Source of the DNA: Euryodendron excelsum
Taxonomy: Eukaryota > Streptophyta > Magnoliopsida > Ericales > Pentaphylacaceae
Assembly (NCBI GenBank): GCA_033060915.1
Contig: CM065388.1
Coordinates: 37,381,001-37,445,000, forward strand
Reading direction: 5' to 3'
Length of the DNA stretch: 64,000 nucleotides
Positions 32,817 through 45,400 of this stretch are shown piece after piece; position 1 is the first letter of the stretch; the number at the start of each line of letters is the position of its first letter. The translations under genes were made by a program, and so were the position numbers. The notes under the pieces are model-generated. The model was given only the letters and a program-made list of their open reading frames with translations. It was not told the origin of the DNA and did not search any database.

Positions 32817-35629
32817 CTAGGCCACCCCCTATGTATGAGAGGATCGAAACTCTGCAAAAATAGCCTCAGCACTCCGAAATATCCCATACACCTCACCCTC
32901 CAAGCATCTAAGTTAAATTTAATCTCTCTCTAACCTATACACTCCATCTACAAAGCTTTCAATGCCATAAAAGAGCCATTTCCAACCCCCTCAAGCCTTT
33001 CCAAGGTTATTCAAGTTCAAGACAAGTCATCCATGGAAGCTTGAAAGTGGTTTGAAGACAAATGTGGTATTCCCTTTTGATTTATGTCTCTTCCACTTTT
33101 CTCTTCTCCCTCCTAGTCCACTTGGACTATTTTTCTCTTTTACCCCCCTTTCTTTTGCATGCTTGAAACAAGAGAGCTCCTAGGTCACGCCTAGAGGAAA
33201 GCTTATGGGAGCCACCGTGTAGGGGGATCTCTCACAAACCCACTTTGAGATGGTATGGCCTTGGGGTATCTTGCAATGTGGTGTGGTCTCTTAGTCTTGT
33301 ATGATTTCATAATCCCCTTTTGCATATGATTACCATGTTTATGTTTTGCATGTTTGACTCCATTTTCATGTTTATCATCATTTTTTGAAAGCTTCACTAT
33401 TTCTATTTCTTTGTCTTTCTTAAACCCCATATTCAAGCATTCCCCTCAAAAAGTTTCTAAGATCTAATTTCTTGAAGCTTAAGGATAAACCTTAGACTTT
33501 CATGCCTTAAGAAGCTTCCCTTTCACCCCTAGCCTTATTTTGCAACCTTACATTTCATTATTTTTCAAGTTGCATTAAAATGGCTTTCAAACCTTTCTCT
33601 TCTATATTAATTTTTTAAGAATTTACTCTCTTGAGATTTTTGGTTGAAATGGTCTCTCAGAACCCTCTCTTGAATGGTTTTCCCATTATCTTAACCATAT
33701 GAACCTTAGTTTATTAGAGTTGATTTTTTTCACCCTAAGGGTGGTTTTCAAAACAACTCTCTTCAAGAGAGGTTTTTGAAAGTGCATTTGTCTTCATTAT
33801 TGTTAAAATGGTTTTCGAACTCTCTCTTTCAATATGAATGTCTAAGACTTGGCTCTTTTGAGTTGTAAGGTTGGAATGGCCCCCATAGAGCCCTCTCTTG
33901 AGTGGTCTTCCCATCATCTTAGCCATAGAAACCCTAGCTCATTAGGATGAGTTTTCTACACCCAAAAAATGGTTTCTAAAACACTCTTTTCAAGCAAGAT
34001 TTTCAAAAAATCATTCTCTTCATTCTGCATAAAAATGGTTTTCTAAAATCATCATTTCCAAATTGGTTTTCAAAGTTTTCACTCTCTTAAGTTAGAGATT
34101 GGAATGGTCCTCATGAAGCCTTCCTTGGAATGGCTCCCTACTCTTAACCATATGAACCTTACACTTACTAGAGCCAATTTTCATAGAAATGATCTTCTCT
34201 AAATTTGCATACTTCCTTAAATTTGTTTTTAAAGTTCTCTACGTTTACACCATAGTTTTCAAAACCCATTTTCAAAGTGCACGCACAAAATCACCTTTCT
34301 AAAACATCTAGGCCCAAACCCTAATTCAAAACCACCTTCCAACCCTAAGTTAACTTGACCTTAGCTGTCAATCCTAGGTTAACCTAACCCGAGTTAACCC
34401 TAGGTCAACTCAACCAAGATTAGTAAGCTTCAAGGCTCCAATTCAAAGACCCCTTTTCAACTGATCTTTCAATTCAAAACCATTGTCATAGTATACTTTC
34501 AAAAATATCCTACTCTCTTAAGATTTCAAAAATCAACTCTAAAATATTTTCAAATACTTTCATACTCTATACTCAAAAATGCTTCCAAGAAGTTCTTTTA
34601 AACTTGTCTCGACTAAAATGGCTAGACACTTAACGTTTTTCAAAAACTATTTCCAAAATGTTTTCAAAAAACCCACAACCCTAAAGTGTTCCTAACCCTT
34701 TATGGTTAGGGATTCCAAGGGAAGGTGATACATTGAATACAACCTTCGAGATTGTCCACATTGGGGTTCCAAAATCCTAAATGTTTTCAAAAGCTCTTTT
34801 TAAAAATAATTTCCAAACATCACATTCTTGAAGCAACCCTAATCCTTCCATAGTTGGGATGGTTCAAGTGTAAGTGAGATATTCAAGAAAGATTCTGTAA
34901 CCCCAAAGTTTTAAAAATGAAAAGGAAGTCTCCAGCCCCTTTTCTGAACTTGTTTTCAAAACTCATAGCCCTAAATGAGATTAGTTCTTCAATAACTAAC
35001 CTCTTAAAGGTAATGAAATACTAAACATACCTTTCATAAGGTATTCAAAAACTACTTGCAAAGGCTTTTCCAAGACAAGTTCACAAGAGCATTTCCAATC
35101 CAAACTTTACCTCCAAAAATTTCAAAACATGACTTTAAAACATTTCCAAAAATCCCATGAGTTGTTTCAAAACATTTCCAAAACTCCTTTAAGTTATTTC
35201 AAAATCTTTCCAAAATTTCCTTGAGTTATTTCAAAACACTTCCAAAACTCCATTGAGTTGATTCAAAGCCATTTCAAAACTCCCTTGAGATAATTTCAAA
35301 AACATTTAAAATCATCTTCAAACCCGATTTCAAAACACTTCAAACATCCCAAGTCCTATTTTGAAGGTATTTTTCTAAACTCTCGAGTTCTCTTTTTCCA
35401 AAAACCTCAAAGTATCTTCAAAACTTTCCAAAGACCTCAATGCGTCTTCAAAGTTCCCATAGATTTCTAATTTCAAAGACTAACCCGAAGTCATGTTTTC
35501 AAAATGGCTTTAAAGCAATTTAAAATGTTGCTAAAAACCTCTTTTCCAAAAACCTTCTTAAGAAGGACATTTTCAAAATGATTTAAAAAAACCTAAGTTT
35601 AGTCTTCAGATTATACTTAGGTTCACTCA

Positions 35630-38600
35630 AAAAACTTACATGTCTATTCACCTCAGGTTCACTCATTCAAAATCTTTGGATTAATAATTGTCCAAAACTA
35701 TCCACTTTAGAAAGATGTTTGACATGATGCATGACATGCAATTGCAATAATTTGATTTAAGTTTGAAAATAGATTTGAAAAGAACTTAATTTAATTTTGG
35801 AAATAGATTTGAAAACAACTTGATTTGACTTTGAAAAGAAGGTTTTAGGAATTGGAAATAGATTATGGGGTTGGAGATTTGAAAATAGATTTTAGAATTA
35901 AAAACTTAAAACAAATTATGGAATTGAAAACTTGAAAAAGCTTATGACCGCACCCATGAGGGTTGCCTACGTATTCCTTTTTGAGAATCAGTTCAGTAGT
36001 AGTTCGGACAAGAGTCCAATTGAAAACAAACACTTTTAGGTTTTTGAAAAATTTGGTTTGAAAAGATTTGATTAGAAAAGAGTTTGATTTTTAAAAAAGG
36101 ATTTGACATGAACTTGGAATAGAAGATTTGAAATTGAGATTTGAATTTAAATTTGAACTTAAATTTGAAAAAGGGTTTTGAACTTTAAAAGAAAACTTAG
36201 ACTTGATTTGGAAAGATAAAGTTGAGTTTTGAAAATATTTTAACTTAGATTGAAGTTAAAAAAACTATCTTGGTTTAGAAAGGAATTTTAGAAAAGGGTT
36301 GAAGCTTCCTAACTTTAGAGTTAGAGTTGAACTAGGGTTTAGGCCTCCTAGGGTTTACGTTATCTAAGATTGGAACATGTAGTTGAATTGGAAATAATTT
36401 GATTTAGATTTGAAAAGTTCGATTTTAGAAAGTTAGATTTACAAAAGATTAGTATTAGGAAATATTTGAATTAGGAAAGTTTAAAAATAGAAAAGTTCCA
36501 TTTTAGGAAAGTGCCTAATTAGGAAAGTTTCATTTTAAGAAAGTTTTTAATTTAGAAAGATTTCAACTTTGGAAAGATTTGAAATTTGAAAAATTTTAAA
36601 ATTTAGAAAGGTTGGAATTAGGAAATGTTTAAATTAAGAAAGATCTGATTTATATTTCCTAAAGTGGAAGATTAGATTTGATTTCTAAAATTAAAAGATT
36701 TGATCTAGTTCCCTAAACGGAAAGATTTAATCTAGTTTTCTAATTTAAAAGATTGGATTTGACATGGAATTGGAAAGGTTAAATTTTGAAAATCTAGGAC
36801 TTTGGAAATCTATGATTTTATGTGTAGAAAAAGAGATTTTGAAAATCTAAGATTTGATGTAAAAGATAGTTTTGATTTTAAGAAAGAAAATTAGGGTTTC
36901 TTAACCATAGAATCTAAGGCTTGACTTGAACTCCAAGAAAATGAGATTTTAGAAAATAAATCTTTTGGAGAGAGTTTCTAGGAAAGAACTTGAAGAGAGG
37001 TTTTAGAAAGTGAATTTTTTTAAAGAACTTTTAGGAAGGAGTTTGGAAAACATTTTTTAGAAAATAGATTTTTGAAAGGAGTTTTTGGGAAAGAGTGTTT
37101 AGAAAGTGGAATTTTGAAGAGAGCTTTTAGAAAGTATTTTGGAAAGCAATTTTGAAAGGGGTTTGAATATGGACTTTTTGAAAACCTTTTGAATGTCTCA
37201 CTTTCTTAAAATGATTCTAACCATGAAGAGATTATAACCATTCTAAGTTAGTGGTTTTGAAAATGACATGGATTTGAAACATGGACCAAAAGGATCCCAT
37301 TGAATGTCACACTTTTCTAAAACAACCCTAACCATGAATTGGCTAAAATCATCTTAAGATTGTGATTTTTTATGAAAAAGAAGTTAGGATTTACACCCAA
37401 AATATGGACCTTGATGGTCACAATGAATATAATACTTTTCTAAAGCAACCCTAACCATGAATTGGCTAGAATCACTCTACGATTATGATTTTGAAAACAT
37501 GTTTAAAAAAGAGATTTTGAATGCAAGTTTGAAAGATGATTTTGATACAAACTTTGAAAATAACCTTTTAAAAATAATTTTGAGTAGATGAATGAATATG
37601 ATATGCACAATGCAAATAGAGTCATGAACATACAAGGTCAGCTTTACCACATAATCATGGGGGTCGAATCCACATGGTCTAAGGTTGAATTAGAAGAAGG
37701 CCCCTGACACGGTGACTTTCAACCATCCTTCCTACGCATGAATCAGGGATTCCCTTGCTTCAAGCATATAAAAAAGGGGAGAAGAAGGTAGGGGATTAAA
37801 ATAGAAAAAAACTCAATTGGGTTAGGAGGAAAAAGAGAGAAGGGGAGAGTACATAAACATAAAAGAAAGCCTACCTCATTTTCTTCTTGTTTCGTTTGTT
37901 TTATTTTCTTTGCTTTGCTTGATGCATGAGAGCTTCCAAGTTTCAACACCTTGAATCTTTAATGGAGCCTTTGGGGGCTTGTATACGAATGTATGGAACG
38001 TGTATAAGTGTTAGGGTTAAGTGTATGATGGCTAGGGTTTGAAGAGACTAGAGAGGCTATGGTCTTGGAGAGACTTCAAGCTTTGTAATTTGAAAAGCAG
38101 AGTTTTTGGACTGATTCTGGGGGACTCTTTTCACACAGGAGAAGGCTCTGTATTTACAGATAGAATATTGACCTGGCGCCTGTTGCAGTGGCGCCAGACT
38201 AAATTTCCTTCCTAGTGGCGCTAGACACTTAGGAAAGTTTTAAGGTCAACAAACAACATATCTTTCAACCCTTGATATACAAGTCAAAAGATTTGGGTGC
38301 CTATAGTAGTGACTACCATGCAATTTTTGGCTTGACTTCATTAGGAGTAACTCTGAAAGGTCTAGGAATGTTCCGAAAGGCCAAGAATGGTCTGGAAGAC
38401 CGAAAATGGGTAGAAACCCTTGAAATAATGTCTTGGAGATAACGGACTTGAAAAATAACGTCAGGATTGTTGAAGTGGTCGGTCGACCCTTTAATGGATA
38501 AACAATCAACTTAGACTGGAAAATCACCGGAATGGACTTGAAATGTCCTAAGAGAGGACTTGAAGATTGGAAACACTATTTAGCATGTTCCAAGGGATTT

Positions 38601-39787
38601 CCAGTTTGATACCTAGAGCCAGTGTGGTTGAAAAAGGCGGCTGGCCAAACAGGGGCAAAACGGTCATTGTGCATCAAGTTTGCCAGAATAGACTCGGAAT
38701 GATCCGAAAAGGTATTGAAAGGTTGGAAATACTATTAGAAGCATTCTCAGGAGGTTACCGGGTTGATACTCAAAGCCGATGTGGTTCACAGAGGCGTTCG
38801 GATGCTTAGGGACAAAATAGTCATTTTGACCAGATGGTCTCAGAATTGGTCCAGAATCGGCTAGAAGGCATTTAAACATGCTAGATCATCTTTGGGACGA
38901 TCTTGGAAGGGTGGACTTGCCACTTTGAGGACTTAAGTACTTTCTTGAGAAGTGTGCCAAAAAAGACCCAAGGGGAAGTTTGGTCATTTTTCACTAGATT
39001 GGGCTAACAGGCACTAGTGTTAACCTGGGTTTTGAGTGTTTTCATCACTCTGATAGTCTATGATGAGTTACTTTCCAAAGGTATCTCATCCTTTAGTAAA
39101 CGTGTCATGACCAATAGGCAAGTTCGGTCTAGTGACATAGGGTTTTTGTTGGCAATTCTCAATGTTGACCTGTTTACGAGTGTTTTCGTCATGCTGACGG
39201 TTGCGATGTTTGCAAGTACTTCTGCCACTTTGATGGTCGTGTTCATTCCAGAGACTGTCTGGTCTCGGCAAGCTAGTAAGTGGACTTATTGTCTAAGGAA
39301 TCACCTTTCTCGAAAGACGTGCTGAATATTAAACATTCTTCATTGGCAGGCTAGCAGGTGCCAAAGGTAGACCATTTTACCATCTTGGGGACATAGGTTC
39401 TGTCCCGATCGTCGAGTTTGAAGGGACTTACCATTTCGAAGAGTTTTCTAAAAAAATGTGCCAGATTGGCTAGTCTTATTGCCTAAGGGATCAACTTTCT
39501 TGAAAGGTGTGCAAATTTGATTTGAATTGGAATTGAACTTAAAATTGAATTTAAGATTGAAACAGGGGCTTACCGTCTTTAGGAAGATGTGCCAACTGGA
39601 TTTTAACCGAGTAATGCTACAAGGGCATTTTGGTCATTTTTCTCTGTTGGGCCTGATGGGCCCACAAAGCGATTGATTGATTGGTTAAGTCTTAAAAGTT
39701 GATTTTGACTTGAATGTGTCTGTGTCGGTTAAATATGAGTTTGGTTGGACTATAGATGGCCGAGCGGCAAAAAATGGAATGCTTACA
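35630..39787 (-). mobile_element. E2 3' LTR, its 3' end truncated
   Basis: On the minus strand it starts TGTAAGCATTCC at 39787, next to a polypurine tract, and runs colinear with the E2 5' LTR until about 35640. There ~420-430 bp of the LTR 3' end are missing. It keeps segments lost from the 5' LTR: ~215 bp at 38180-38390 (absent near 50868) and ~100 bp at 36995-37125. It joins LTR-B in an inverted arrangement near 35625. Confidence 0.87.
38140..38235 (-). promoter_or_regulatory. E2 3' LTR dyad and degraded TATA box
   Basis: CTGGCGCC (38173-38180) pairs exactly with GGCGCCAG (38190-38197), and AGTGGCGCT lies beside it. The TATA position reads TCTGTAAATA on the minus strand, against TCTATAAATA in the E2 5' LTR (50836-50846), so this copy has a mutated box. 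Confidence 0.55.
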
Positions 39788-39806
39788 ACTGCCCCTCTTT
39801 TTATGT
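39788..39806 (-). other. E2 polypurine tract
   Basis: The minus strand reads ...AAAAAGAGGGGCAGT directly before TGTAAGCATT of the LTR. It is homologous in position to 10684-10702 of E1. Confidence 0.75.
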
Positions 39807-41309
39807 CTTTACTTGACGAAGGCAGGAAACGATAAAGTAAGAGTCTCATGCTGACCGCGAGGCGATCAGAGGGACGGACTTTGAAAATTTTTTAAGACTA
39901 GAACTTGAAAATGGATATCAGGCCGAAGGGGGCATTTGAAATTGAGTTTTGGCGAGAAAAAGGCAAAACTGTCCAAAATTTGACGCTAGTGGTGCCACTG
40001 CTAGTAGTGTCAGGCTTGTGACTTAAATCAACAAACTTCTTGTTCGAAGTTTTACGAGTTTATGAAAAGATTTTGAACGTTTGAGAGCTTCTTCAAGTGT
40101 TTCACAGTAAGAGAGGCCTGAGCATTAAAGGAGTGACTTTTGGGGATCTCGAAGAGTTGGCAGAAGTAATCACCATCGCCAAAAGCATGGCCGGATAAGA
40201 GGATTTTACCAGAGAACTTCAAGAGGTTTTTTTTTTTATTTTTCGTTGATTTTGATGTGTAGAACTCCTTTTAAATCATGCAAATAGTCGAAATTGATGT
40301 TTTGACATGTTTTGAATGCTTTGGTAGAGTTATGTTTGCATTTTGGTGCTCATTTGATTGAATTTGGGTAGTTTTACATGTTTTATGTCAAGAGAATTTC
40401 TATAGGAATTGGGAATTTACTCCTACAATTTTGGGTAATGAGTTTTTCAGCTAGACTTTTATCCTATGTGCCTTAAAAAAATATGTTTAAAAGTCCTATA
40501 CAATTTCGTGATTTTTTAAAAACTTTGTGAACTTTTTATTTTTCAAAAAATAAAAAAAATAGGTTAAAAATAAGAAAAATTAGAAAATAATGGAAATGTC
40601 TGATTTTAATCCCTAGAAAAATGTGAGAATATTTTAGAACACATTTGAAAGTGGTTTTGAAAAAATTTTGCAATTATCCTGAAAATCTTTGAATTTTTAA
40701 AAATTAGAATATGTCTTTGAAATTTTGAGAACTCTTGAAAATGTGCAAGGATTCTTTTGTGTGTTGGTATTATGTGATTGTGATATTGTAAAATGCATTG
40801 TTTGTGTTTGTTGTAGTGTTGTGGGCATTGTAGGGGCCATTTTTAAAATGAAACCCTGCCGAAATTTTTTTTTGAAATCAATGGAAGAGTTAGAGAATTT
40901 TTTGAAATGAAATTTTTTTTAAAGGAAAAGATATAAAACCTTTGGGGGAGGGGCCTTTTTGGCGGAGAAAACCTCGAAAAACTCGGGGCCCTAAAACTAT
41001 TGGAAGAAAAACTTTAAAAAGGTTTTAAAAATGGAAATTTGAATAAAACTTTTTAAGGGAGAAACTTAGAAGAATTTTGAAAATGGATTTTGAAATTGGA
41101 AATCTCGGACTTCTATAAGAATTTTGGAAAGGGGAATTTTTGAGGATTGAAACCTTGAGAATTTCTTAGAATTGATTTTTGAAGAGGACTTTTGAAGGAA
41201 AAAGCTTTTGAAAAACTTTGATTGAAATAGCAATCTTTTTGAGAAAGGAACTTGAGATAGACTTTGACTAGAAAATTTTGAGATTTAATTTTGAAATGAA
41301 CTTTGGACT
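39807..41309 (-). other. E2 untranslated 3' region
   Basis: No ORF. It includes another pair of the GGTGCCACT-type phrase (39985-40012, 'gctagtggtgccactgctag'). The rest is AT-rich with many 'ttgaaaa' and 'ttttgaaa' phrases on the plus strand. Confidence 0.5.
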
Positions 41310-41720
41310 TTGAATTAGAAACCATTTTGAAATTTGGACAAAATGTGTAGAAAATTCGATTTGACTTGAAATTGACTTTTTGACGATAAAATGTTTAGAA
41401 AAGTCATTTTGACTTAAAATGGAAAGTTTAAAGACAAAATGTATAGAAAATTCATTTTGACTCGAGACTTGAACTTTGAAGACAAAATGTGTAGAAAATT
41501 TATTTTCATTTAACATTTGAAATCCTTTTAAAGCAAAAAGTATAAGAAATTCGTTTTGACTCGAAACTGGACATTTTGAAACCAAAATCTATGAAACATT
41601 CATTTTGATTTGAAACTTGACTTTTAAAATCAAAATATGTAGAAAATTCATTTTGACTTGAGACTTGACCGTTAAAGACAAAATGTATAGAAAATTCATA
41701 TTAACTTAACATTTGAAAAA
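41310..41720 (-). repeat. 48-bp minisatellite, about 8 units, in E2 3' region
   Basis: 'aaaatgtgtagaaaattcat...ttgacttg' recurs at 41340, 41388, 41436, 41484, 41535, 41584, 41632 and 41680. Spacing is 48 bp except one 51 and one 49. It lies directly beyond the start of the antisense ORF, between it and the polypurine tract. Confidence 0.85.
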
Positions 41721-41811
41721 AAATTTCTTTCTTCTTTTTCCTTCCTTTTATCTCTATTAACTTTTTGAGCTATACTTACCATATGTTGACATTCTTACCT
41801 TTGATCTTTAG

Positions 41812-43289
41812 GATGACAGACTCAATTTTGAGTCGGTTGAGAGCTTGGCATGACAGTTATCGCCCAGATGAGTGGGATATCTTTCGTCGGTCCTTTAATC
41901 AGGTGGCTTCATTCTTGTTGATGCAGCTTATTCCAACTTGGACTCCGACATGCAGTTCTTTTGTCTACCTTTTTGCCCCAGTTTCCTTGCGTTCCAGTGG
42001 AATTACTATTTTTTCGCTATAAGTTTGCTACGGGAATGAGGGCTCATTCAGGTGATTGGCATACTTCTCAGGACTGGTCTATTTCTTGCATGGTTGCTCT
42101 AGCTCTACTTCTTCTGAACTTCTTGATGTTTTTGCGAGGAGATGATTTGGTTGAATGTTGATTATGCGCATTGCTCACCAGGGTTCGTGGGGAGCACTCC
42201 TGTGCTCTCATGGTTGTGGGGGTGACCTTTGTGAGCCTTACCAGATTTTAGCATAGGATCGATGCTCATTTTTTAGGATGTGTTGCGCTCTTCTAGCTTT
42301 GGGCGATTGGGTATTTATTTGTTACTCTTCTATTCTAGCATACATGGTGCCCTAAGCTTGGCCATATACGCTCCTTGGTGAGATCTCAAAGAGCTATTGA
42401 GAATGATGAGAGGTTCCCTCGGATTGCTATGACTTGTGCTGACTACCTTCGAAGTATGAGATCAGGCACAGTCATATGGTATTCAGGATTGGTTGGTAAT
42501 TATTACTTGAGAGTTCAACCTTCCAAGAGGGCTTTCGTGCCCTTAGCGGGCCTATGGGGCATTGCCCCATTCTTTGGGATTCGAGATTTGTGACAGCTCA
42601 ATAGGAGTTAGGACATCCCCTATCTAGCATCTGCAACTGAGTTTATCCTTATCTCTGAGGTGTCAATCTCGAGAGCGTTGGTAGAGAGAGTCATAAATAC
42701 ATTGAGATCTTTGCTTACTCACGTGAATGATGACGGTTAATTTTCTAACATGCCCCTTGAGACTAAGAACTACCATTATTGGCTCCAACGATATGTGTTA
42801 GGTCTTAACAGGCTTGGGGTTCTACTCTTTGAGACTCCGTTGCCCCTCGTGGGGTACACAAACTTATTGACAACTATGATTGTTCAAGGACGTCGTCACA
42901 GGCGGTAAAACCTAACATTAATACAGGTATTGCATGATCAGTTGAGGGTGAGAGACACTGAGGTAACTTCCTTAGAGATGTAGCTAGCAGTGGCTAGATC
43001 GATACACGATAGCCTACCCTTGAGTACTTTATGGGGATATAAGCGGTCACGAGGTGCCCCAGATGTTTTCACTCCCTCGGAGGATGATATTGTTGATATT
43101 CAGTCTTTGCGAGAGACCGTTGAGTCCCTTACCCGGGAGAGGGATATGCTTCTAGCCAGATGTGCAGACTATGAGCAGGGTCAGCTTAAATCATCAACGG
43201 TTGGTGCTTCTTCAAATGCTCCTTTTATGGGTGGCGAGCCGGTTGATCCCTCCGTAGTTGACTCATCTTCTGATGATGATAGAGAGTAA
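41812..43289 (+). pseudogene. E2 antisense ORF (DUF7745-like), degraded
   Basis: It is on the plus strand although E2 is on the minus strand. It starts M-T-D-S-I-L-S-R-L-R-A-W-H-D-S-Y at 41812. After a frameshift it has L-P-Q-F-P-C-V-P-V-E-L-L-F and G-D-W-H-T-S-Q-D-W, matching the E1 antisense ORF. Then come R-S-Q-R-A-I-E-N-D-E-R-F-P-R-I-A-M, V-P-L-A-G-L-W-G-I-A-P-F-F-G-I-R (42375-42593), and a last part (42990-43289) with a predicted coiled coil, V-E-S-L-T-R-E-R-D-M-L-L-A-R, and an acidic end D-S-S-S-D-D-D-R-E. Relative to E1, about 70 residues containing E-L-T-P-T-P are deleted near the start. The fold class is a guess from motif order (DUF7745-type); the role is unknown. At least five stops or frameshifts are present. 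Confidence 0.65.
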
Positions 43290-45400
43290 TATATTTTTGC
43301 CCCTCGCTCCTAGATTTATTGATTCTCCTTTTTGTTTGACGCTCTGACTAACTTATTGCCTTGAGAGGGGAACCTTTGCTTCTTTTAGCCTTGACTTGGA
43401 ATAATCCGAAAAATGCTTTTCGAAACACCTTCTGACTTTCTCATTACTGCTTTCATACTCGTGACTTCTGGGAATGCTCATGCCTTAAATTTTTTTTTCT
43501 TTTTGCTATTTTTACTATTGGCACCCGTGAGGATTTTCACCAGTCCCAGCTCTGTCATTTTTGCACCAAGGCGTCTTTGCAGATTTTCATTAAGGTTGAC
43601 AGTTTTGTATCTTTCCACATCCCTACTCTTTTACCTATGGTGCCCTTTTGGGTTTTTACCTTATCCTCGAGAATGTGCTTATTTTTTTTAGCTCCTTTTT
43701 GGGCTTTACTTTGTTACTTGTTCCCTATTTGAAAGAGAGAGAGAGAAATACATAAAGCAAATTTTTATGCAAAAACAATTTATTTATACCAATTCTAAAA
43801 ATGCACAGGTAAATGGGTGAATGCATGTTATACTTTTTGATGAATGCACATATGGGAATGGAATTGAATACATGTCATACTTTTTGATGAATGTATATAC
43901 AGAAATAGAATTGAATTTATGTCTTATTTTTTTTATGAATGCATAAATAGATACAAACTACACATGAATTTAATGGATGTATAGGTTATACATGTCATGG
44001 ATGCATTAGTATTACATGTATATAGCATATTTACAAAGAATGTCTCAGGATTGCCCCAGGGCCCATACTCTTGGGATTCTGTTTCCCTTCTAGGATTCTG
44101 CTCCATTCGGTTTTGTCTTATTCTCATTAGGGTGTGATAGCATTTCCACCATTCTCCAAGGATCTTGACCTTTTGGTTTGCCATCTACTATCTTATCCTT
44201 ACTTGCTATAAGGTTGCTGTTTGGGGTTTTTCTGAGCTCACTTGGTTTCTCTCTTAGATTTCTAAAATGCTACCATAGCTTGAGCTACAACTCACATGCC
44301 CTTTGTAGAGCAATAAACAGCTTGGCCCTCAATCTTGAGAAAACTTCTTTTAGGACCGTAATGCAAGCTGGGTTTAGTGGTTGTAAGAAATAAAGGGATA
44401 TTTAGACTCAAAGATTTTTTTTTAGTGGGTTGTTTAAACCAAAACCATCTTAGCACATCTTGGAGCATGAGATTGCCCTTACATTCCTCCCCAGGTTTCC
44501 TTTCTCGCCCTGTTTTTTTTTAAACTACTTATCTTGGTATTGTTCAGGCTTATTTGGACTAAGAAATTTTCCTTGATCAGAGAGGACTTTGATTTGGACC
44601 ATAACGTAGGCTAGGTTAAGGGGTTTATGAATGAAAGGATATAAAAGCTCAAACATTATCACTTACGGGGTTTTGAAAGACTAATGATCACTTTTGGCTA
44701 TTTAACTTTTATTTCCTGTTTTCTTCTTTCTTTCAAACTCCTTTTGTTCTTCTAGACCGTTCTCTGCCTTCTGATTAGGATTTTCTCATTAAGAAATTTG
44801 TTCCTAAGTCGACTTTTAAATATGACAACTTTTTCATTTATATTTTTGGATAACAGTATCTTCTTTTGAAAATCACCACAAACACAATATCTTCTTTACT
44901 AGAGACGTCTTTAACGCTATAACTTCTTGGAAATTGCCACTTTCATCGTTGCTCATTAGTTCCTACTCATGGCTTTTGCCTTAACGCAATGTGGCCAGTG
45001 ATCATCTGGTCGGTTTTCTTAAAAAACGGAACGGGCTCGAGTGGGCTTTGCAAAGGGATTTTCTTTGTGTATGGTAGCAGAATTGAAGGCCTCTCATTAT
45101 TTTAAATTGAATTGCTTAGTCCATAAAGCCTTTTTACAAAATTTAGAAAATATTCCTAGAGATGGCGTGTTTCTGCCAGTGAACCCTTACATATGTTATC
45201 AAATCAACTACTCCGTGCTTATCGCAATGTAGGGGATGGTTCTTGGTTTGGGGATATCTGAATGGAACTCACGTACGGCTCTAGTGGGCTGAGCAAAGGG
45301 CAGTGTTTATTTCTTTTTAGATAAATAGAATAATGGCTTCTCATCATTTTGAGGACTCGGCTGCCTATCGTTTAACCAGGACATCACTTGAGTGTTGCCT
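43290..45400 (-). other. E2 post-pol-like region with repeat modules
   Basis: On the minus strand 'tagcctacgttatggtccaaatc' (about 44590-44620) and its second copy near 44350 match the E0 and E1 post-pol modules. 'Ggctttatggactaagcaatt' (about 45105-45130) matches E1 at 6247 and E0 at 54041. A 45-48 bp repeat ('catactttttgatgaatg') is at 43800-43940. Frames such as 43413-43691 and 44178-44393 are not conserved elsewhere. Confidence 0.55.

Larger units (their letters stand above)
31033..35620 (+). mobile_element. LTR-B, main part (diverged Ogre-type LTR, 3' end missing)
   Basis: It continues the LTR begun at 19910 after the Athila insertion. U3 has the shared phrase 'ggcgcctgctagcctgcca' (31234) and 'gaccgttttgcccctgg'. 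A TATA box is at 32809-32816. The transcribed part has 'gcatgcttgaaacaagag' (33158) and 'gccaccgtgtaggggg' (33211), matching E3 at 58833 and 58888. U5 is TTTC/CAAA-rich. It stops near 'agattatacttagg' (35608-35621), where other LTRs continue for ~200 bp. It is clearly a different subfamily from E1-E3. No PBS or internal region follows; the sequence passes straight into E2 in the opposite orientation. Confidence 0.78.

Noticed and set aside
41812..43289. A host gene captured between elements
   Set aside because: The same ORF sits at the same antisense place in E1, so it belongs to the element family; host origin in the past remains possible.
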